Assembly (NCBI GenBank): GCA_037176885.1
Contig: JAWWNJ010000016.1
Span: 2,418,001-2,482,000 of the forward strand
Length of the DNA: 64,000 bases
Source: Favolaschia claudopus
Taxonomy: Eukaryota; Basidiomycota; Agaricomycetes; Agaricales; Mycenaceae
Reading direction: 5' to 3'
Shown here in pieces: positions 35,701 to 48,190 of the stretch. A program made the translations under genes and the position numbers. Each line of letters starts with the position of its first letter. The first letter of the stretch is position 1. A model generated the notes under the pieces. The model saw nothing but the letters and a program-made list of their open reading frames with translations, did no database searches and was not told the DNA's origin.

Positions 35701-36548
35701 GTAGTTGCTTCAGAACATGCTCCTGCAGAGCATCAAACTGAAGCGAGCCCTTTGGATTCTTTACGGGGTTCAGCGCCATGGTGGACCTGACAAGAAGTTC
35801 AGAGGAGCCGATGATGAGATTTACATGATCCGCCGGCATGTTGAGGATGCTATGACAGACTAGTGCAAGTAGGATTACAATTTGCGCTTGCTCTGAGAGG
35901 TCGCCAATGGGATTGCGAGCAAGATAGCCTGAGAAGCGTCAACACAAGCGGGAATAGCAAAAGATTGCGCATACCTGAATCGTAGAAGAGCGGCCCCATG
36001 TCCGGTGGAAGCGTGGCGCGTAGCCCCTTCACCAGATCGTCCAACTTCCTCAAAGTCGCGACGACCAAAGATTTCTCGTCAGAGTCGCTGAACGGTTTTA
36101 ATGATTCGGCTGCAGTTGAGGCAGCGGCCGACGCCTCGTTGCAAATCTGCAATTGAAGTTCCACTGGTCCCCCTGTCATCGCGGCCAGAACGGAGGACAT
36201 GGCTGCCTCGATATCTCGCAGGATGAACTTCAGCAAGGAATCTTTTTGACCCTGCCGCCAAGGCTGTTTGACGTCGGCGCGTCGGGAAATGAGATCTGAC
36301 AGAACCCGCATGGTCTCCGTCATGACTTCACCTGCGTCTACAGGAGTTTCGGTGTTGGAGGCCGCGGAAGCATCGCCAACGATGACAGCGCTGGTAGTCT
36401 CTCGAACGAGGAGATTCTCAAGCTCCCGTTCGCGTTCGAGCTTGCGTCTCAGATCCTCTCTATGCACGTCTCTGAGATCGCTCCTGATTCGATGGGTTGT
36501 TTCCTCGAACGCGCAATTGCAATCGAAGTACTTTGCTTGAGGCGCCAT
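32717..36548 (-). CDS. Tnp2-type (CACTA/EnSpm) transposase, about 1,050 aa, several introns
   Basis: The ATG is at 36,548-36,546 and the inferred stop at 32,719-32,717. The N-terminus (36,548 to about 35,976) is charged and helical. The core after the first intron contains a four-Cys pair (CPSC...C), then SLDFFPPFG, YLYCLNLP, VYICIIPGP, FIRTIIEPALQGWERGI, CTCCNCQGRS and the family hallmark WRLPYWDPSRSLIADPMHTI (about 34,700), typical of fungal Tnp2 proteins (PF02992-like). Downstream exons give WVNHVPKNYGEKGAGSLKAD and HLWGPVPGWWCFPTEQLIG, the usual C-terminal Tnp2 blocks, then a shorter acidic tail. No frameshift was found. It should cut and join the element's CAC termini. The C-terminal portion is partly duplicated in inverse at 48,191-48,745. 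Confidence 0.85.
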
Positions 36549-37236
36549 TGCCGTCACGCGCTCTACGATCTACACAAAGCGGCGTTGACGAGCCAGGGCA
36601 CTCTAGGATTTACCTAAAGCGGTCCCAGCGAGCATCAACACAACTTGTAAATAAAATACTCTGCGATTTACACAAAGCGGGGAGGTAGGGTCTTGGAGAG
36701 GGTGATAAGATGACCCGGTCTGGGATACCCTACAAATCACACAATTGCAGGCCCCACCGAAACCAGCGAATTAGCGGAAGCGACACGCTCTGCAAACACT
36801 CTGCGATCTACACAAAGTGGGAGAGGGTACTGAGAGGGTGGAGAGGGTGATAAGATAGCTGACCTCGGTGACACAGCCGCCATCATTCACATGTGACAGC
36901 GTGACACCTCCTTCTCTCCTCCTCAAGTCCTCATCCCGTCTGGTGTAGATCGCCAGACGCATATGAGGACTCATTCATCTGGGCGAGTCCCTGCATGGGC
37001 TCAACGTCCTCACTCCTCTGCCCTCAAGACGCGGCCAGACCGCATACTGTCTCCGTATTCCCTCTGCTGTATATCGTCGGAGGCGTACCTCGGAACCACT
37101 GAAAATTTTCGTCACCTCTCTAATGCAAGTCGTTGGAGAATTATCCAAGAGTAGCTTAATGGGATGTATGTTGTTCAAGCAAAAAGCATTCGGTGTAAGT
37201 TCAGATTCTACCACATCACTTCGTCTATTGACGGTA
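36549..37236. promoter_or_regulatory. Spacer with four GCGATYTACAC-type motifs
   Basis: Upstream of the Tnp2 ATG the sequence repeats (T)GCGATCTACACAAAGCGG-like units near 36,569, 36,612, 36,663 and 36,803, and one inverse unit (GGTGTAGATCGCC) near 36,941. A GTCACATGTGAC-like site (TTCACATGTGACAGCGTGAC) lies near 36,888. This is a likely transposase-binding and promoter region. No gene is seen. Confidence 0.55.
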
Positions 37237-38590
37237 TTATTTTCCATAGATCGCCCTCGGCAATTTAAACACGATTCTCTGTATCATCCCCGCCGATACC
37301 AGATTCTGGTAAATGAATGCAACGCACCCCAAGACTACGAGGGTCTTCAGGAAGATCTCCACTTGATACCATCCTATAAGCGATGATTGAGCTCTCTTCC
37401 ATACGAATATATCCTGGTATCCTTCGTCCCTATACGTGTGCGCCGCGAAAATTGTAGGAACCCCCCCAATTTCCGCCGTCTGTGGCATTTCTTGGTTAGC
37501 TCGGGGCGACCGTCAATAAGCCATACATACCGTGACGGCTTTCACCCACTTCGACTTCTTAGTGTCCAGCTTCTGAATGGTTTCTCCGGAACGAGCATCG
37601 AAAACATACAAAATCCCGTGGTCGCTCCCAGCGACGATCAACCGACCCTTCTCACCAAAGCACGCATCGGTCGTGTAGGGCTCACCCTCGGTCTCCGTAG
37701 GCACCTCAAATGAACGGGCCTTGGCTTCGTCTGCCAAACGGAAGAGTCCCGGACCAAAGTAGGGGTCGTTCAGGCAGAGAACCCCCTCTTTCCAGTCAAC
37801 GTCGGCAGAGCTACTGCGAACTCAGTGTCAGCAGAGTTTCGCTAGTATGGACAGTGCACCTTACATATATCCACCCGCCATCCAATCCCCCTTCCATTTA
37901 CCTGTGCTCCCCGACAAAGTCGCGCTTTACCGAAATTCAGAGCAGATTCAGCATGCGACGAAGTTGTGACTCACACTGGTCCGTTGTGGCCCGAACCAAA
38001 GGCCACAATATCGCGGTCACCGCTGCTATCGAACCCGGCGAACGTGATTGCTCGGGGAGCAAGGCCAGCTATTTCGTTGCTGAAAATATTAGATGCGCTC
38101 CATTTGCCGTTAACGCTATTCTTCAAAATCTTCCACGCTTGGACGATATCCGACCGACTGCAAATACAGAGTATGTTCTTGCTGGGGTCGAAAGACAAGC
38201 CCGTAATCTCGCCTGAGGTCGTGATTTGTTTGGAGAAGGTTTCCTCAAAGCCGTCGTCTCCTCGGCGCCAACAAGCCCATGTTCCGCTCTGAGTTCCAAA
38301 GTACAACACGTCGTGCGGCTCATCAGTTTGACGTGCCCAGTGCAGGGAGCTGGTATGGCCGCGAGTGCCAGCGCCGGTAGGACGCTTGAGCTCCTTCATG
38401 GTTTTGGTGTCAAAGAGCCGGGTACCCTGCGAGCCTGTGACGGGTCAGGGTACCTTTGACCTCTTACTTCGAAGCGCTTACCTCCCGTCGCAAGGGTTTT
38501 GCCGTCTTCCGTCACAGCGAGCACGAGGATCAAGCCTGAGTGAAGTTGCACACCGCGGTGCTTAGTGTAGGCGAAACGGGAGAAGGACAT
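37237..38590 (-). CDS. WD40-repeat protein of an Agaricomycete dispersed family
   Basis: It starts MSFSRFAYTKHRG at 38,590 and runs through several short introns to a stop at 37,237. The frame includes GGSQGTRLFDTKT-type blade ends, SSLHWARQ...DVLYFGTQSGTWACWRR, GEITGLSFDPSKN, ILCICSRSDIVQAWKI, RAITFAGFD...DRDIVAFGSG, DWKEGVLCLNDPYFGPGLFRL, GRLIVAGSDHGILYVFDARSG and GVPTIFAA. These are degenerate WD40 blades. The order matches a family repeatedly found near transposons in Agaricomycetes. A hydrophobic C-terminal segment (about residues VEIFLKTLVVLGCVAFIYQN) follows the last blade. Cellular function is unknown; it is probably a transposon passenger, not a host housekeeping gene. Confidence 0.72.
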
Positions 38591-38833
38591 TGTGAGTGGG
38601 GGTGAAGTCAGTCGTTCAGAGATCTGGAGCAGCTAGCGCAAGGCACAAGTCTTTTGTACAGCTTTGGAACAAAGCTCGCTTTGATTCAGACAAAGAAGCT
38701 CGACAAAGCCGACCTTCCTAATTCGGACTTCCGAATTAGGGCACTCAATGTTTTTTTTCCAGCGGCTCAAAACTTCAAAAACCTCAGCGACTTTATCTTC
38801 ACCTCCTTCCTCCCATATACACCACCAGCTTTC

Positions 38834-39699
38834 ATGGCGTCCCACTTCACCACTGTTCCGACCGCACGCCCCGTCCGCCTGGCGCAGCGTCACCCTTCAA
38901 TTGTGGTTCTCTCGCTTCTCCAGACCCCATTCCCACGTCCGCGCTACCCTCCGCCACTCGCTTTCACTCGCTTTCCTCTTCGTTCTGCCAAAAAAGCTCG
39001 TTTTGCTCGGCGCGCCGAAGCCGGGCCTTCCAGCCCTCCCTCGACACCATCCCGTACCAAGACTCCTCCTCGGGCTCCCACTCCGCCAGCGCCGCCAGCG
39101 TCGCCGCGTGCGCCGAGCCCTCGCAACCGCAGCCCACCCCGTGTTCCTCCACGCCAGTCCACTCCTGTCCCAGACAGCCCGTTAACGGAGCCGGAGGAGG
39201 AGGAGATGGACTATTCGATCAAGAGACCCTCGAACGCCACGATTGCGGATGTTAAGGCCGTTTTCCGCTCTACGTATCCCGAGCTCGATGCCCAGGCACA
39301 GGAGACAGAGTATGACGGTTTCAGGGTACGGCTTTGCTATCCGTTCAGCAACGACTGGTCCGGACTGATTAGATTAACAGGCAAAACTTGCTCAACTCAT
39401 TCCAACGCACTTGAATCCCTCCCTGGCCCTCGCATTTCAGGAAACCGATGCACTTCAGGCTCTTGAGAAAGCCGTAAGTGACATTCAAGCGCGAATTCTT
39501 TTCATCTGACCGTTTTCAGATGCTCAAGGACTACCCTTGGCTTGATCGCTGTGTCAAGCTGTGGCCCGTGAGCGTGTGTTTGCAGAGCAAGCTGCACAAT
39601 TCAGCCGCGCGCACTGTCGTAAAGTCCCAAAGGAAGGTAATTGCGATGGTCCAAGGGAATGCACCACCCAAGACCAGGGTCGCAAAAACCAATACTTGA
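38834..39699 (+). CDS. Transposon-associated hypothetical protein (three exons)
   Basis: The start is MASHFTTVPTARP at 38,834. Exon 1 is Pro/Arg/Ser-rich and disordered with an acidic patch (LTEPEEEEMD), ending EYDGFR at a GT donor (39,327). Exon 2 follows after the AG at 39,380 (AKLAQLIPTHLNPSLALAF), and exon 3 after the AG at 39,520 (MLKDYPWLDRCVKLWPVSVC...SAARTV), stop 39,697-39,699. The last two exons resemble the C-terminus of small basidiomycete proteins with an FP.L..Y...WP pattern, commonly found beside Tnp2 or other repeats. It is divergent from the WD40 gene, about 240 bp away. No enzymatic motif. Confidence 0.6.
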
Positions 39700-39899
39700 T
39701 GAATTCGCGAGTCTGGTGCTCCGTATATGTACTCCATGTAGTAGTCTCTGTACCTTACACTACAGTTCAGTAATTCACTTCCATTTCTCCTGCCTTGCTT
39801 ATCGAATTGAGTCAAACGAAAGTACTTTAGAAATCCTCAATTTTTTGCTGATTTGATATGACGCATCATTTTTTAGTGATGCGCCATCATGCATGTCTC

Positions 39900-40503
39900 T
39901 TCCCCGTCCACCATCTTCTCCGACCAAGTCCCCTTGTGTAGATCGCAGGGAAGACGTCGCATGGGTCGCTCAACGCTTTCTTTCCACAGGCGACGATGTT
40001 CTCCATAAATGATCACACGGATCTCTCTAACTCGTCTCTCTTCCGTCCACCACCTTCTCCGACGATGTCCCCCTTGCGTAGATCGCAGGGTAGATGTCTC
40101 GTCGCGAGCTCGTCGCTTGCGTTTTTCTCTACCTAGAACGCTTCAACACATTATACCTCTGCCAGCAGCGCCGCTGAATTTATTGCCTGTTGTTGCCACG
40201 ACCGGCGAGCGGACGAACCCCGACCCGCGACCCCGACCCGCGACCCCGACCCACGACCCCACCGGCGACCAGCCATTTGGGGGTACTGCATCGTGGCTTT
40301 AATCACCCTTTGACCTTTGCCTTTGGTTCAACGGGGTTCAAAGGGGATCCGCAAATGGGTTTCCTTTGTCCTCACATATATAATCATTCAGCTTTTTTGG
40401 TTCTTTCAGATTCGTCTTGACCGCCGCGCCTCCCATCTCTGCCTCCACCTTCGACCTTCACCTCTGCGCTACCCCTTTTCCCTTCAACCTCCCGCCGTTC
40501 TTC
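39900..40503. promoter_or_regulatory. Spacer with two GTGTAGATCGC motifs and a short tandem repeat
   Basis: The motif occurs near 39,936 and in altered form near 40,076. Around 40,210-40,265 there is a GACCCGCGACCCC tandem repeat. It lies upstream of the small gene at 40,504. No gene is seen. Confidence 0.45.
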
Positions 40504-41091
40504 ATGCCTTCGACACGCGTACAAGTAGACCCTGTAAGAGTTCCTTTCACTGTCGCTTTTCGTCTGTCTGACATAACGTGCAGGCCCCTACCCACCCAGT
40601 CCTTCACTGTCGTGTCTACTCGACCACGCGCGATCCGCATTATACGACCACCCCGGTGAACTGCAAGCCAGACGACGATCACCATAATCCACTCGGATTG
40701 CGATTTCCTCTAGTAGAGTCGCTGTATTTGGATGGACGGTCGCAGTCCTATATCCACGACGCGCATGTAGAGGTTACACACAACGGCAGGACGTACGCGT
40801 TCCAGGTTTTCTTCAAGCGCGGTGTTGCGCTTGTCCCAAATCACTGCGCTCCTGACCTCGTGTCCGCCGTCGTCATTATGAAGCTGTCCCAGGTCGACAA
40901 TTCGACCGTCGTCAATGCCCGTAGGTCGGCTGAAGAGCGCGACATGATGGACTTCGTGTTCGAGAAGTACGTCGGTCTACTCATTGACAATATATTCATA
41001 TCTCATTGCCTACGGCAGACTCAGCCCGACGATCGAGCATTTCCAGAGGACCAAGTATTTCACGACGCGGGCGCTGATATTTGACTACTAG
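40504..41091 (+). CDS. Small transposon-associated hypothetical protein (three exons)
   Basis: Exons are 40,504-40,533, 40,584-40,966 and 41,019-41,091, with GT-AG introns of 50 and 52 nt and phases that agree. The product is about 161 aa. It starts MPSTRVQVDP and ends ALIFDY. The middle has a beta-rich look (LYLDGRSQSYIHDAHVEVTH, YAFQVFFKRG). I recognise this type only as a recurrent companion of large basidiomycete DNA transposons; no domain is named. The spliced reading gives a clean stop, which the unspliced frame does not. Confidence 0.6.
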
Positions 41092-41558
41092 AAACCGTTC
41101 TCGTTCCGTTTTGTTTCCTTGTAATATGTACTGGTTTTCATGTTTCGTTTTCACTACAAAATGTACCTATGACTTCTAATTAATCTGTTGGGTCTCGATT
41201 TTTTATGTGTGATGGTCCAAGCGTTTGTTACCGCCAACTAATCTTGAGAAACAACATGGGCGCTCGCAAATCGGTCAAAAATGGGAAGTGAAAGAGCTCT
41301 TTATTACACGTACACGTTTAAAGTGTCAAAGGATTCGTTTACAATGTACACAAACGAACAAAGGAACAAAGAAAATAAACGTATATAAGAACGCCGACCC
41401 TCGACCTCACCCCCTACCCTCCTACCCTCAACCACCTACCCTCCTACCCTCTACCACCTACCCTCCCCTCATTCTATCTGTCTCAGGGTGTAGATCGCCT
41501 TGCACAGAAGCACCACTACCAAACCCTTCTCCGTCTGTTTACTGGTCGAAACGTTGAG

Positions 41559-43938
41559 ATGTCTGGGTACGAGACCTTGTCAGACGACGACGACAACGAC
41601 GAGGCTATGAGCTCAATGGAAGATATCGCTGACGAGCTGACGAACTTCCAATCTGAGGCAGAGATCCCAATGGTTCTGGAACCGCCGAACCAGGATGATA
41701 CACAGCCCGCTGAGCCTCTGCCGTCGCCAGCTGTTGCGGGCCCCTCCCAGGCCTCTGGTCGACCCCGAACGACAGACCCTGAATATCAACCTCCGTCGAA
41801 GAGGCAGATGAGAGTAGCACCCTCTAAGGAGGGACCCTCTCAGCAAGCACCACCCTCTCAGCGTATGATTGATATAGTGTGTTGTTTTTTCCTCTTTGTG
41901 ATCCCGGGCCTTTCAATTCGATTCACAGGCCCAGCAAGGGAAGAAAAATGCCGAGGGGAAATCGAAGCAACTTGTGCGCGAGAAGAGACAGATGCGAGAC
42001 CAGCTCAACACGGTTCTCTCCCAAATGGAAGAGCTCAGGACCCATAAAGTGAGAAGCAATTGTTTGTTGAGGAGACGCGTTGACTGAAAGCCTTCCAGCA
42101 ACAGATGGATGTGGAGTGGGCGCAGGTGAGACAGGAGCGGGAGCGGGAGCGGGAGCAGCAGGAACAGGAGAGGCAGCGGATCGAGCAGGAGAAGCGGCAG
42201 ATCGAGGCGAGCAAGGTGAATGTTGTCGAGGTGGTATTCGCGTAGGGACTGACACACAATTCATAGGCTGCTATGGAAGCTGAATTGCAGAGACGGCTGG
42301 CGGCAGCAGATCAGGAAAGAGCCAAGGAGAAGGTGAATCTCCATACCTTGTCGCACGAAACAAGCCGCTCATCTCATTCCTGACCCATCCCAGGCCGCAT
42401 ACGAGAACAGAATGGCCGCGTTCCTGGCGCCTAAACCGCCAATCGGACTGAAGCCTTCGGAGCCTCAAGTTAACTTTCCGAACGAGCCACCGCTGACGCA
42501 AAACGTGCTCTACTCGAAGGCAGAGAGAAATCAGCGGATTATAAGACACACGTTGGAGAACCTGAAGGAATCGCGTCCCATCTTGTCTTTTGCGCCTACG
42601 GAGACGACATCCGCCCCAGCCCAAGCCTCGACTTCCAATGAACCGCCTCCTGTTAACCCCTTCCTCGTGACACTGGATATGAACGACCCTAACTTCGTCA
42701 AAGCATTGGCGAAGGGTCTCGAAGACAGTGGCATCAAGCGACTCCTGTTAAGGGGAAATAATAAGAAGCTCGACATCTACGAGGAAGCTGACGAGCTTCT
42801 CAAGGAGACACACACCGAAACCGAGCGCAAGAATTGGATGGTGGGTTATATGTCGTTTAGTGACTATCCAAAAGTCTGACGTGTCCGTTCGCCAGAGGCT
42901 GACACTTAAAATGTTTCGGGTGTACACAAATATTCATACTGCCAAGGAGTTTAAAAACTATCTTCCGGTAGAGCTGACACAGGCAGAAATCAAGGAGATT
43001 GATTCTGGCAGATTGAAGCCCAAGGATGGAGACCGATTTTACTTTGGACCGAGATATCTCTCGAGTAATTGGAATCACCACATAATCCTGCATCTCGTTG
43101 CCCGCACGCAAACAGCGCGATTGAATGACCCCAAGCGTTGGAGTGCCCCCGAAGTCCCAACAACCTGGCTCATTGGTCGTTATCGCGACCTCCTCAGCCC
43201 GCGCCAGGAGCAGTGGAAGCTCTACCAACCGCGCGGTCTCGAGACAAAAGCAGACGCTGAACTCCGAGCTATGGGACTACTGACCCAAAGACAAGCTCAA
43301 GGCGTGCAAAATTCCCGCAAAAACACTGTAAGCTGTTGCTCGTCTAGCTGGGCATTTCGACTAACATCGTGGCACAGAAACTCGGGTGGAGGGTGCGAAC
43401 ATGCACGCGAAAAGCTGAGCTTGAGCTTCGGCTGGGGCACGATGACGCTGCGAAAGTTTGGAGGTTTTTCTTGAAGGTCCTGGGATACTTGGATATTCAA
43501 GGAATGTCTTCCGAGGATGATGCATCCAGGCCGGTCAAGATTGGCGGTAAGACTGTGTCGGTCACCGTGCGCATCATCCGGCGGTGCATGTGGCGAGCGG
43601 ACCCCGTTCTCGAGTACATGCAGTATATCGACGAGGAAATGCTAGCGGATCCGGAGGAGAAGAAGTATCATCGTACCCCTCGCATTCGGTTGGAAGACCA
43701 GCCTGAAAGCAGGAAACCGGCGCATGGTCTTCCGTTGTCTCTATATGACGAGCAATGGCTGGAGGACGAAAGGGCCTTCGATCCAAACGTCGAGCAAAGG
43801 CTGGAGATGAGCACAGACACCTTGGAGCTGCTCAAGATTCTGTCGTCGCAATTGAACCGTGGATACAATGGAAAGGGCAAGCAAAAGGCAGCTTCTTCGG
43901 GTGATGATGATGAGAGCGATATGGACACGCGGGGCTAG
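41559..43938 (+). CDS. Coiled-coil transposon-associated protein, about 620 aa
   Basis: It starts MSGYETLSDDDDND with an acidic N-terminus, then a Pro/Ser-rich linker. After a first intron (about 41,877-41,930) comes a long charged coiled coil (Arg/Gln/Glu-rich, 41,930-42,410, interrupted by short introns). The C-terminal half has recognisable blocks: NEPPLTQNVLYSKAERNQRI, VTLDMNDPNFVKALAKGLED, FYFGPRYLSSNWNHHI and WRADPVLEYMQYIDEE. It ends with a basic/acidic tail at 43,938. I know this architecture from proteins accompanying large Agaricomycete transposons, without an assigned activity. The coiled coil suggests self-association or DNA-complex assembly. A CTACCCTC tandem repeat (41,400-41,475) and a GTGTAGATCGC motif (41,488) lie upstream. 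Confidence 0.65.
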
Positions 43939-44059
43939 TAGTTTCGCGTCCAAGTCGTGTAAATGTACAAGTAGTATGGAATCCCTTGTTTTTGTGTTGA
44001 TTCTTTCTATCGGAAGCGTTGAGAAACAACCTCGGAATGGTTCCCAAAACCGCGCCTTC

Positions 44060-44535
44060 AACCCAGCGACTGGCACCAGGCAACAGCGGCATGAACAGAG
44101 CAACCACCCGGCGACAAGCACCAGGCCTCACATGGATTGAGAGACATCCTGGTCGGCAGAAGTGAAGAGAAGGAGCTCTGAGGCGGACGCCACAGCTAGT
44201 ATGCCCATACGCAGACGGACCCGGCGATAAACACCAGGCGACAAGAGCGTTGAGTACAGAGGGAGAGGGTGACCTACCGGCCCGGATGACCTCGATTTGA
44301 AAAGGGTCACGGTCACTCTCCGTGACCCTGTCACTCAATCGGAAATCATCAAAGTCCTTCTTCGCTTGTGCGCTCACTGTCTGAGGTCAATCCTTGGACA
44401 CAACGCGTCTTGATTCACGCACACTGTTGCTAGCAACTGCCTGAGGTCAATCCTCGGATACGCGCTTGTCCTTTGTCCTTCGTTTAGTTCGCAGTTACTT
44501 TCCGAGGTCAATCCTTCGAAACGCGCTGCTCATTC
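44060..44535. promoter_or_regulatory. Repeat-rich upstream region with three GAGGTCAATCC units
   Basis: TGAGGTCAATCCTTGGA-like units occur near 44,381, 44,443 and 44,501, about 60 bp apart. Just upstream, GGCGACAAGCACCAGGC-like units recur between 44,060 and 44,250. The three units lie 100-220 bp before the ATG of the next gene and may be binding sites for a regulator or for the transposase. Confidence 0.45.
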
Positions 44536-44603
44536 TACGCATTCGCTACACGTCTCGCTCGCTACCAGCTATTATCTTCTACTGCTATATTATTGGCTGA
44601 GCT

Positions 44604-47600
44604 ATGTCCGCATCTACCCACAAGGTATAGTTTTTTCTGCATCTCTAGAGTTAGTAGTTAATACTCAGATAGACTTCTGCTTCCAATGCTTGGTATTCTA
44701 TGCCACAGGACATGTATGATACAGCTACGGTATGTGCTTTACCATTAGGTTGTATAGCTTCAGCGCTAACTCCTGCCCTCAGAAAGAATTTACTCCTCAA
44801 ACCGGACATTATCGCGTCGGAAAGAATTTTTATACTACGTTCATGGGCACACGCGAAATGATTTTAGACACCCCGTCCGCCAAAGCTGCTCCTTGTCCGA
44901 CTCCGTGGGATCGAAACCCCGATTTCCTCACCCCCACACGCATCTCCGCCCGATATCCTTTTCATGCTTTCATACCAAAGCACGATCCATGGCAGGGGCC
45001 GTTCTTGGGATGTCTCAATTACACTTTCCGCAATCTGCCAATTGTCCAAGGAGAAGACGGAACTTGGTCCCTACACCAAGACGCTGTACACGCTTGGCAG
45101 GATCTCGAGCTTTGCTTGCGCGCAGTGGGTCGTGAGATGCTCTTTCTTTCCACAAATCCATTTCCGAAAGAGGGATTTGAGTGGCTCGTTCCACACCAAT
45201 TCAATTATAGTGCACACTATAAAACCGAGAAGGGTGCGCGTCTGGCTGCTTGGCGTTCCAAGCAAAAATTTCTGCCGCTTCTGGGTCTTGTTTCCATGGG
45301 ATTTTGGTACATGATGCACGATGAGACGGAAGACGAGAACGAAAAGTACGAGGGCGAAGAGAGGAGCGGAGCGGGCAGCAAGCGGAAAGCATCAGATATC
45401 CCTGCGTCCAGGCCCACTAAGAGGGTCAAGACCGGCAAGGGGAATGCTCCACCGCAGCTCAATGTTCCTTGGCGGCAGGCCCTAGCAGAAAAGCTCAAAC
45501 TTCAGCCTTCCTGGCTGGATTGGCTTGAGGATTCAATCGCGGCTGATTTTAGAGTTCCTCGAGTTGGTGCGCTCGTAGACCTGCAGCCAGAGGACTTAGA
45601 TGACGCGGATCGTCCTCTTACCTTTTCGAAATCGGACACCGGTCTGGAGTGGCTTATCTTGAGCATTTTACGCAAGACCTCTCCGATCCCCCTCTATTTC
45701 TCGTGGGGTCCTCTTCACCGCTCTGTCAACTTTGCCGTTCCCGAATACCTGAGCCGCCTTGGGCTGGTCCCAGACCCAGACCAGATCCAATATCTGAAAC
45801 AAGCGCAAATCGCCTTCAGCCCGTTCGAGTACAACGTACCCAGCGGAGCATTCGTCCCTGAGCGCAAATCATCTGCTTCACGATCAGGGGTCCTTCCCCA
45901 ATCTGACCTTCCTTCCACCTCCGTTTCGCGCAAAGACACTGGTGCGAGACAACTCGCTGCGCCCCCGCCCAAATCCTTGCCGACTCGCACCAGCGCTGGC
46001 CCCAATACGCCCTCAACGTCCAGTCACGCTGGCCCCAACATGCCCTCCACGAATAGTGCAGATGCTGCTCCTCCATCGTCTCTCGACAATTTTCCTCCTG
46101 TTCATCGCAATAGCGGGCAGAGACACCAAGAACGCATAGAAGATTTCTTTCAGCGGCGGGAACGAGAGAATTCTCGTAAATCGGCGACTGAGAATCCAGC
46201 TGACAAGACTGCTCGCATGCAGCGCGAACAGAATGCTCAGCGGGGACAAGCACCCGGGAAAAAGGGTGCATGCGTGTTCGTTTGGGAAAAGGAGGATAAC
46301 AGTGTTTTCTATATTCGGCGTCCTGGAGGCCGCAAGAGTTACGAAGATTTATTCGAAACATATGGCCCTTCGCAGCGCCGATACGATAGTTTTCGTGATG
46401 AATGGGATCTTTGCTCTGCTTTCGGAGACGACCGTGGCGCCGACGACGACGCTGGTGGTGACCAGTATGGAGACGACGATGACGACGCAATGGACGAGTA
46501 TGAACGCGGTTTCCAAACCGCTGTCGGCGCTCCTCTGAGCCAGAAAGCAGAACCTTTGCCTTTGGCAGATGTTGGGCCAGCGTCTGAGCGAAACCTCCAG
46601 CGGATTTATCTCCATTTTGGACCATCAAAGGCGGACGAAGAGGGTCAAGTTGACCCTCCAAGGTATCGAGCTATCGCAGAGGATTTGACTACCTCGCTAC
46701 TCAAGCGATTTGGGTTCATGATGGGCGAGAGCCTCTCGAATCCTGCTCGTACACCGGAGGCTTCAATTGTGGCGAACTTGGTCGGGATGGAGGATATCGA
46801 TGCCCAGTTCGCAGGTGTTATGGCGACATTCTTTGGACAGTTCCTGGAGGCCAAGAGTATAGCCGGCATTGATTCGACTATCTTCGACTTTCATCAACGT
46901 AGGGGCCCTCTTTTCCAGGATAGAGCTGTCGTGGTACGTCGCGAGACACTCACCAATGTCGCTGAAGAGACTTCCGCCGTGTACTACACTCTCTCCGATC
47001 ACGGCAGCGGATATGGGAGCCAAGTCTTACTCCTGCAGAAAGCCGCAGATGTTTTAGAAGTCCTTCGACAGGGTTGGGGTCCCCGAGTGAAGGATGTCGC
47101 TGGAGAACTTCTGTCGCGCGGGATGCCTTTCCAGCTCGCAGTGAAAGACTCAGCCAATCTCGTGCGCCAGCGTGCCAAGGTGATCTCTGGATATTGTCGG
47201 GTCAATGTAGATTCAGGGCTAGGTTTTCGCCCCCAGCACTATGAACCCAATATCCACGATTATCATGCGTATCTTTCTCGTCTCAACTCCGAGTTACTCC
47301 ATACTCGGCGGGGCCATGTAGCTCCGCTCTATGGCGGGGTCATTGGGCGAATAGCACGAGAGGAGGTCTGCGACGAACATGTCCTCCAAGGTCCAAGCGA
47401 CGACGTCTACGACGACGGGGTATGCGTGTGGGACGGCCAATCAGACCATGCGTACTGGTACGAAACCTTGAGCGAGCATGAGATAGATGTCATTTGTGGT
47501 GTTTACTACGTGGCGACGGGTATGTGGCCTGTGCTCCTTTCTCTCTTTCGCATCCTCACCAAGTCAATCTAGGCAAAAAGTTAGAGGCTGGCGAAGAACA

Positions 47601-47859
47601 GACAAAGCTTCTTTCGTGGTGGCCAAAACCCAACGCATGGCAGAAAGGTAACCTGGATCCTGGCTGGTGGTCGCCCGCATGCGAGGGCTGGTATCAAAAG
47701 AGGCGCCTTCGTCTGGGAGACGCCAACAGATACGGTGAGAAAGGCATGCTAGCGCGCCCCAACGAGTGGAAACACAACCTTCGCTTTGTCAAGACCCTCA
47801 AGGATATCGTGCAGGCTCACGAACGAATCTCATCTCTGGTCCTCGACGAACTATTGTAA
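44604..47859 (+). CDS. Large transposon-associated protein of unknown function, about 1,030 aa
   Basis: It starts MSASTHK, followed by two short 5' introns (ends near 44,672 and 44,783). A long exon then reads to 47,519, a 53-nt intron follows, and the last exon ends at 47,859. Blocks: CPTPWDRNPDFLTPTRISAR, PFHAFIPKHDPWQG, WRSKQKFLPLLGLVSMGFWY, LKLQPSWLDWLEDSI, PLYFSWGPLHRS, a Ser/Thr/Pro linker, an acidic Asp run (46,430-46,500), SRLNSELLHTRRG, and after the last intron LLSWWPKPNAWQKGNLDPGW. The pattern is that of a dispersed Agaricomycete family with a WD..P....R.P...P start and a C-terminal WWP...W block. Activity is unknown. Recurrence with Tnp2 genes suggests a role in the element or a passenger. 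Confidence 0.68.
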
Positions 47860-48190
47860 TATCCAAAGAATCACGTTCTCTGCAATATTGTCCTATAGCG
47901 TATTAAACAATGTATCCTTCGATGTAAACACTGTACATAGGGCTGTATTACTTCGCTTCTGTAGCACTTTAATGATATTTTTCTCCTCGACATTTTGCGT
48001 GACATAGCTGGCGGGTCAGTCACTTGTGACAACCCCACTTGCCCTTCTCCACCCTGTGTAGATCGCTCGGTGTCTTGAATCTTGTGAATACTCAGCTCAT
48101 CCTCCAAATTCCTCGTCTCTATTACTCCCCACCAATTGAGCAAAATCGCACGAGGATCGAGAGTAAAAGATCTCTCACCACGAAATTGCA

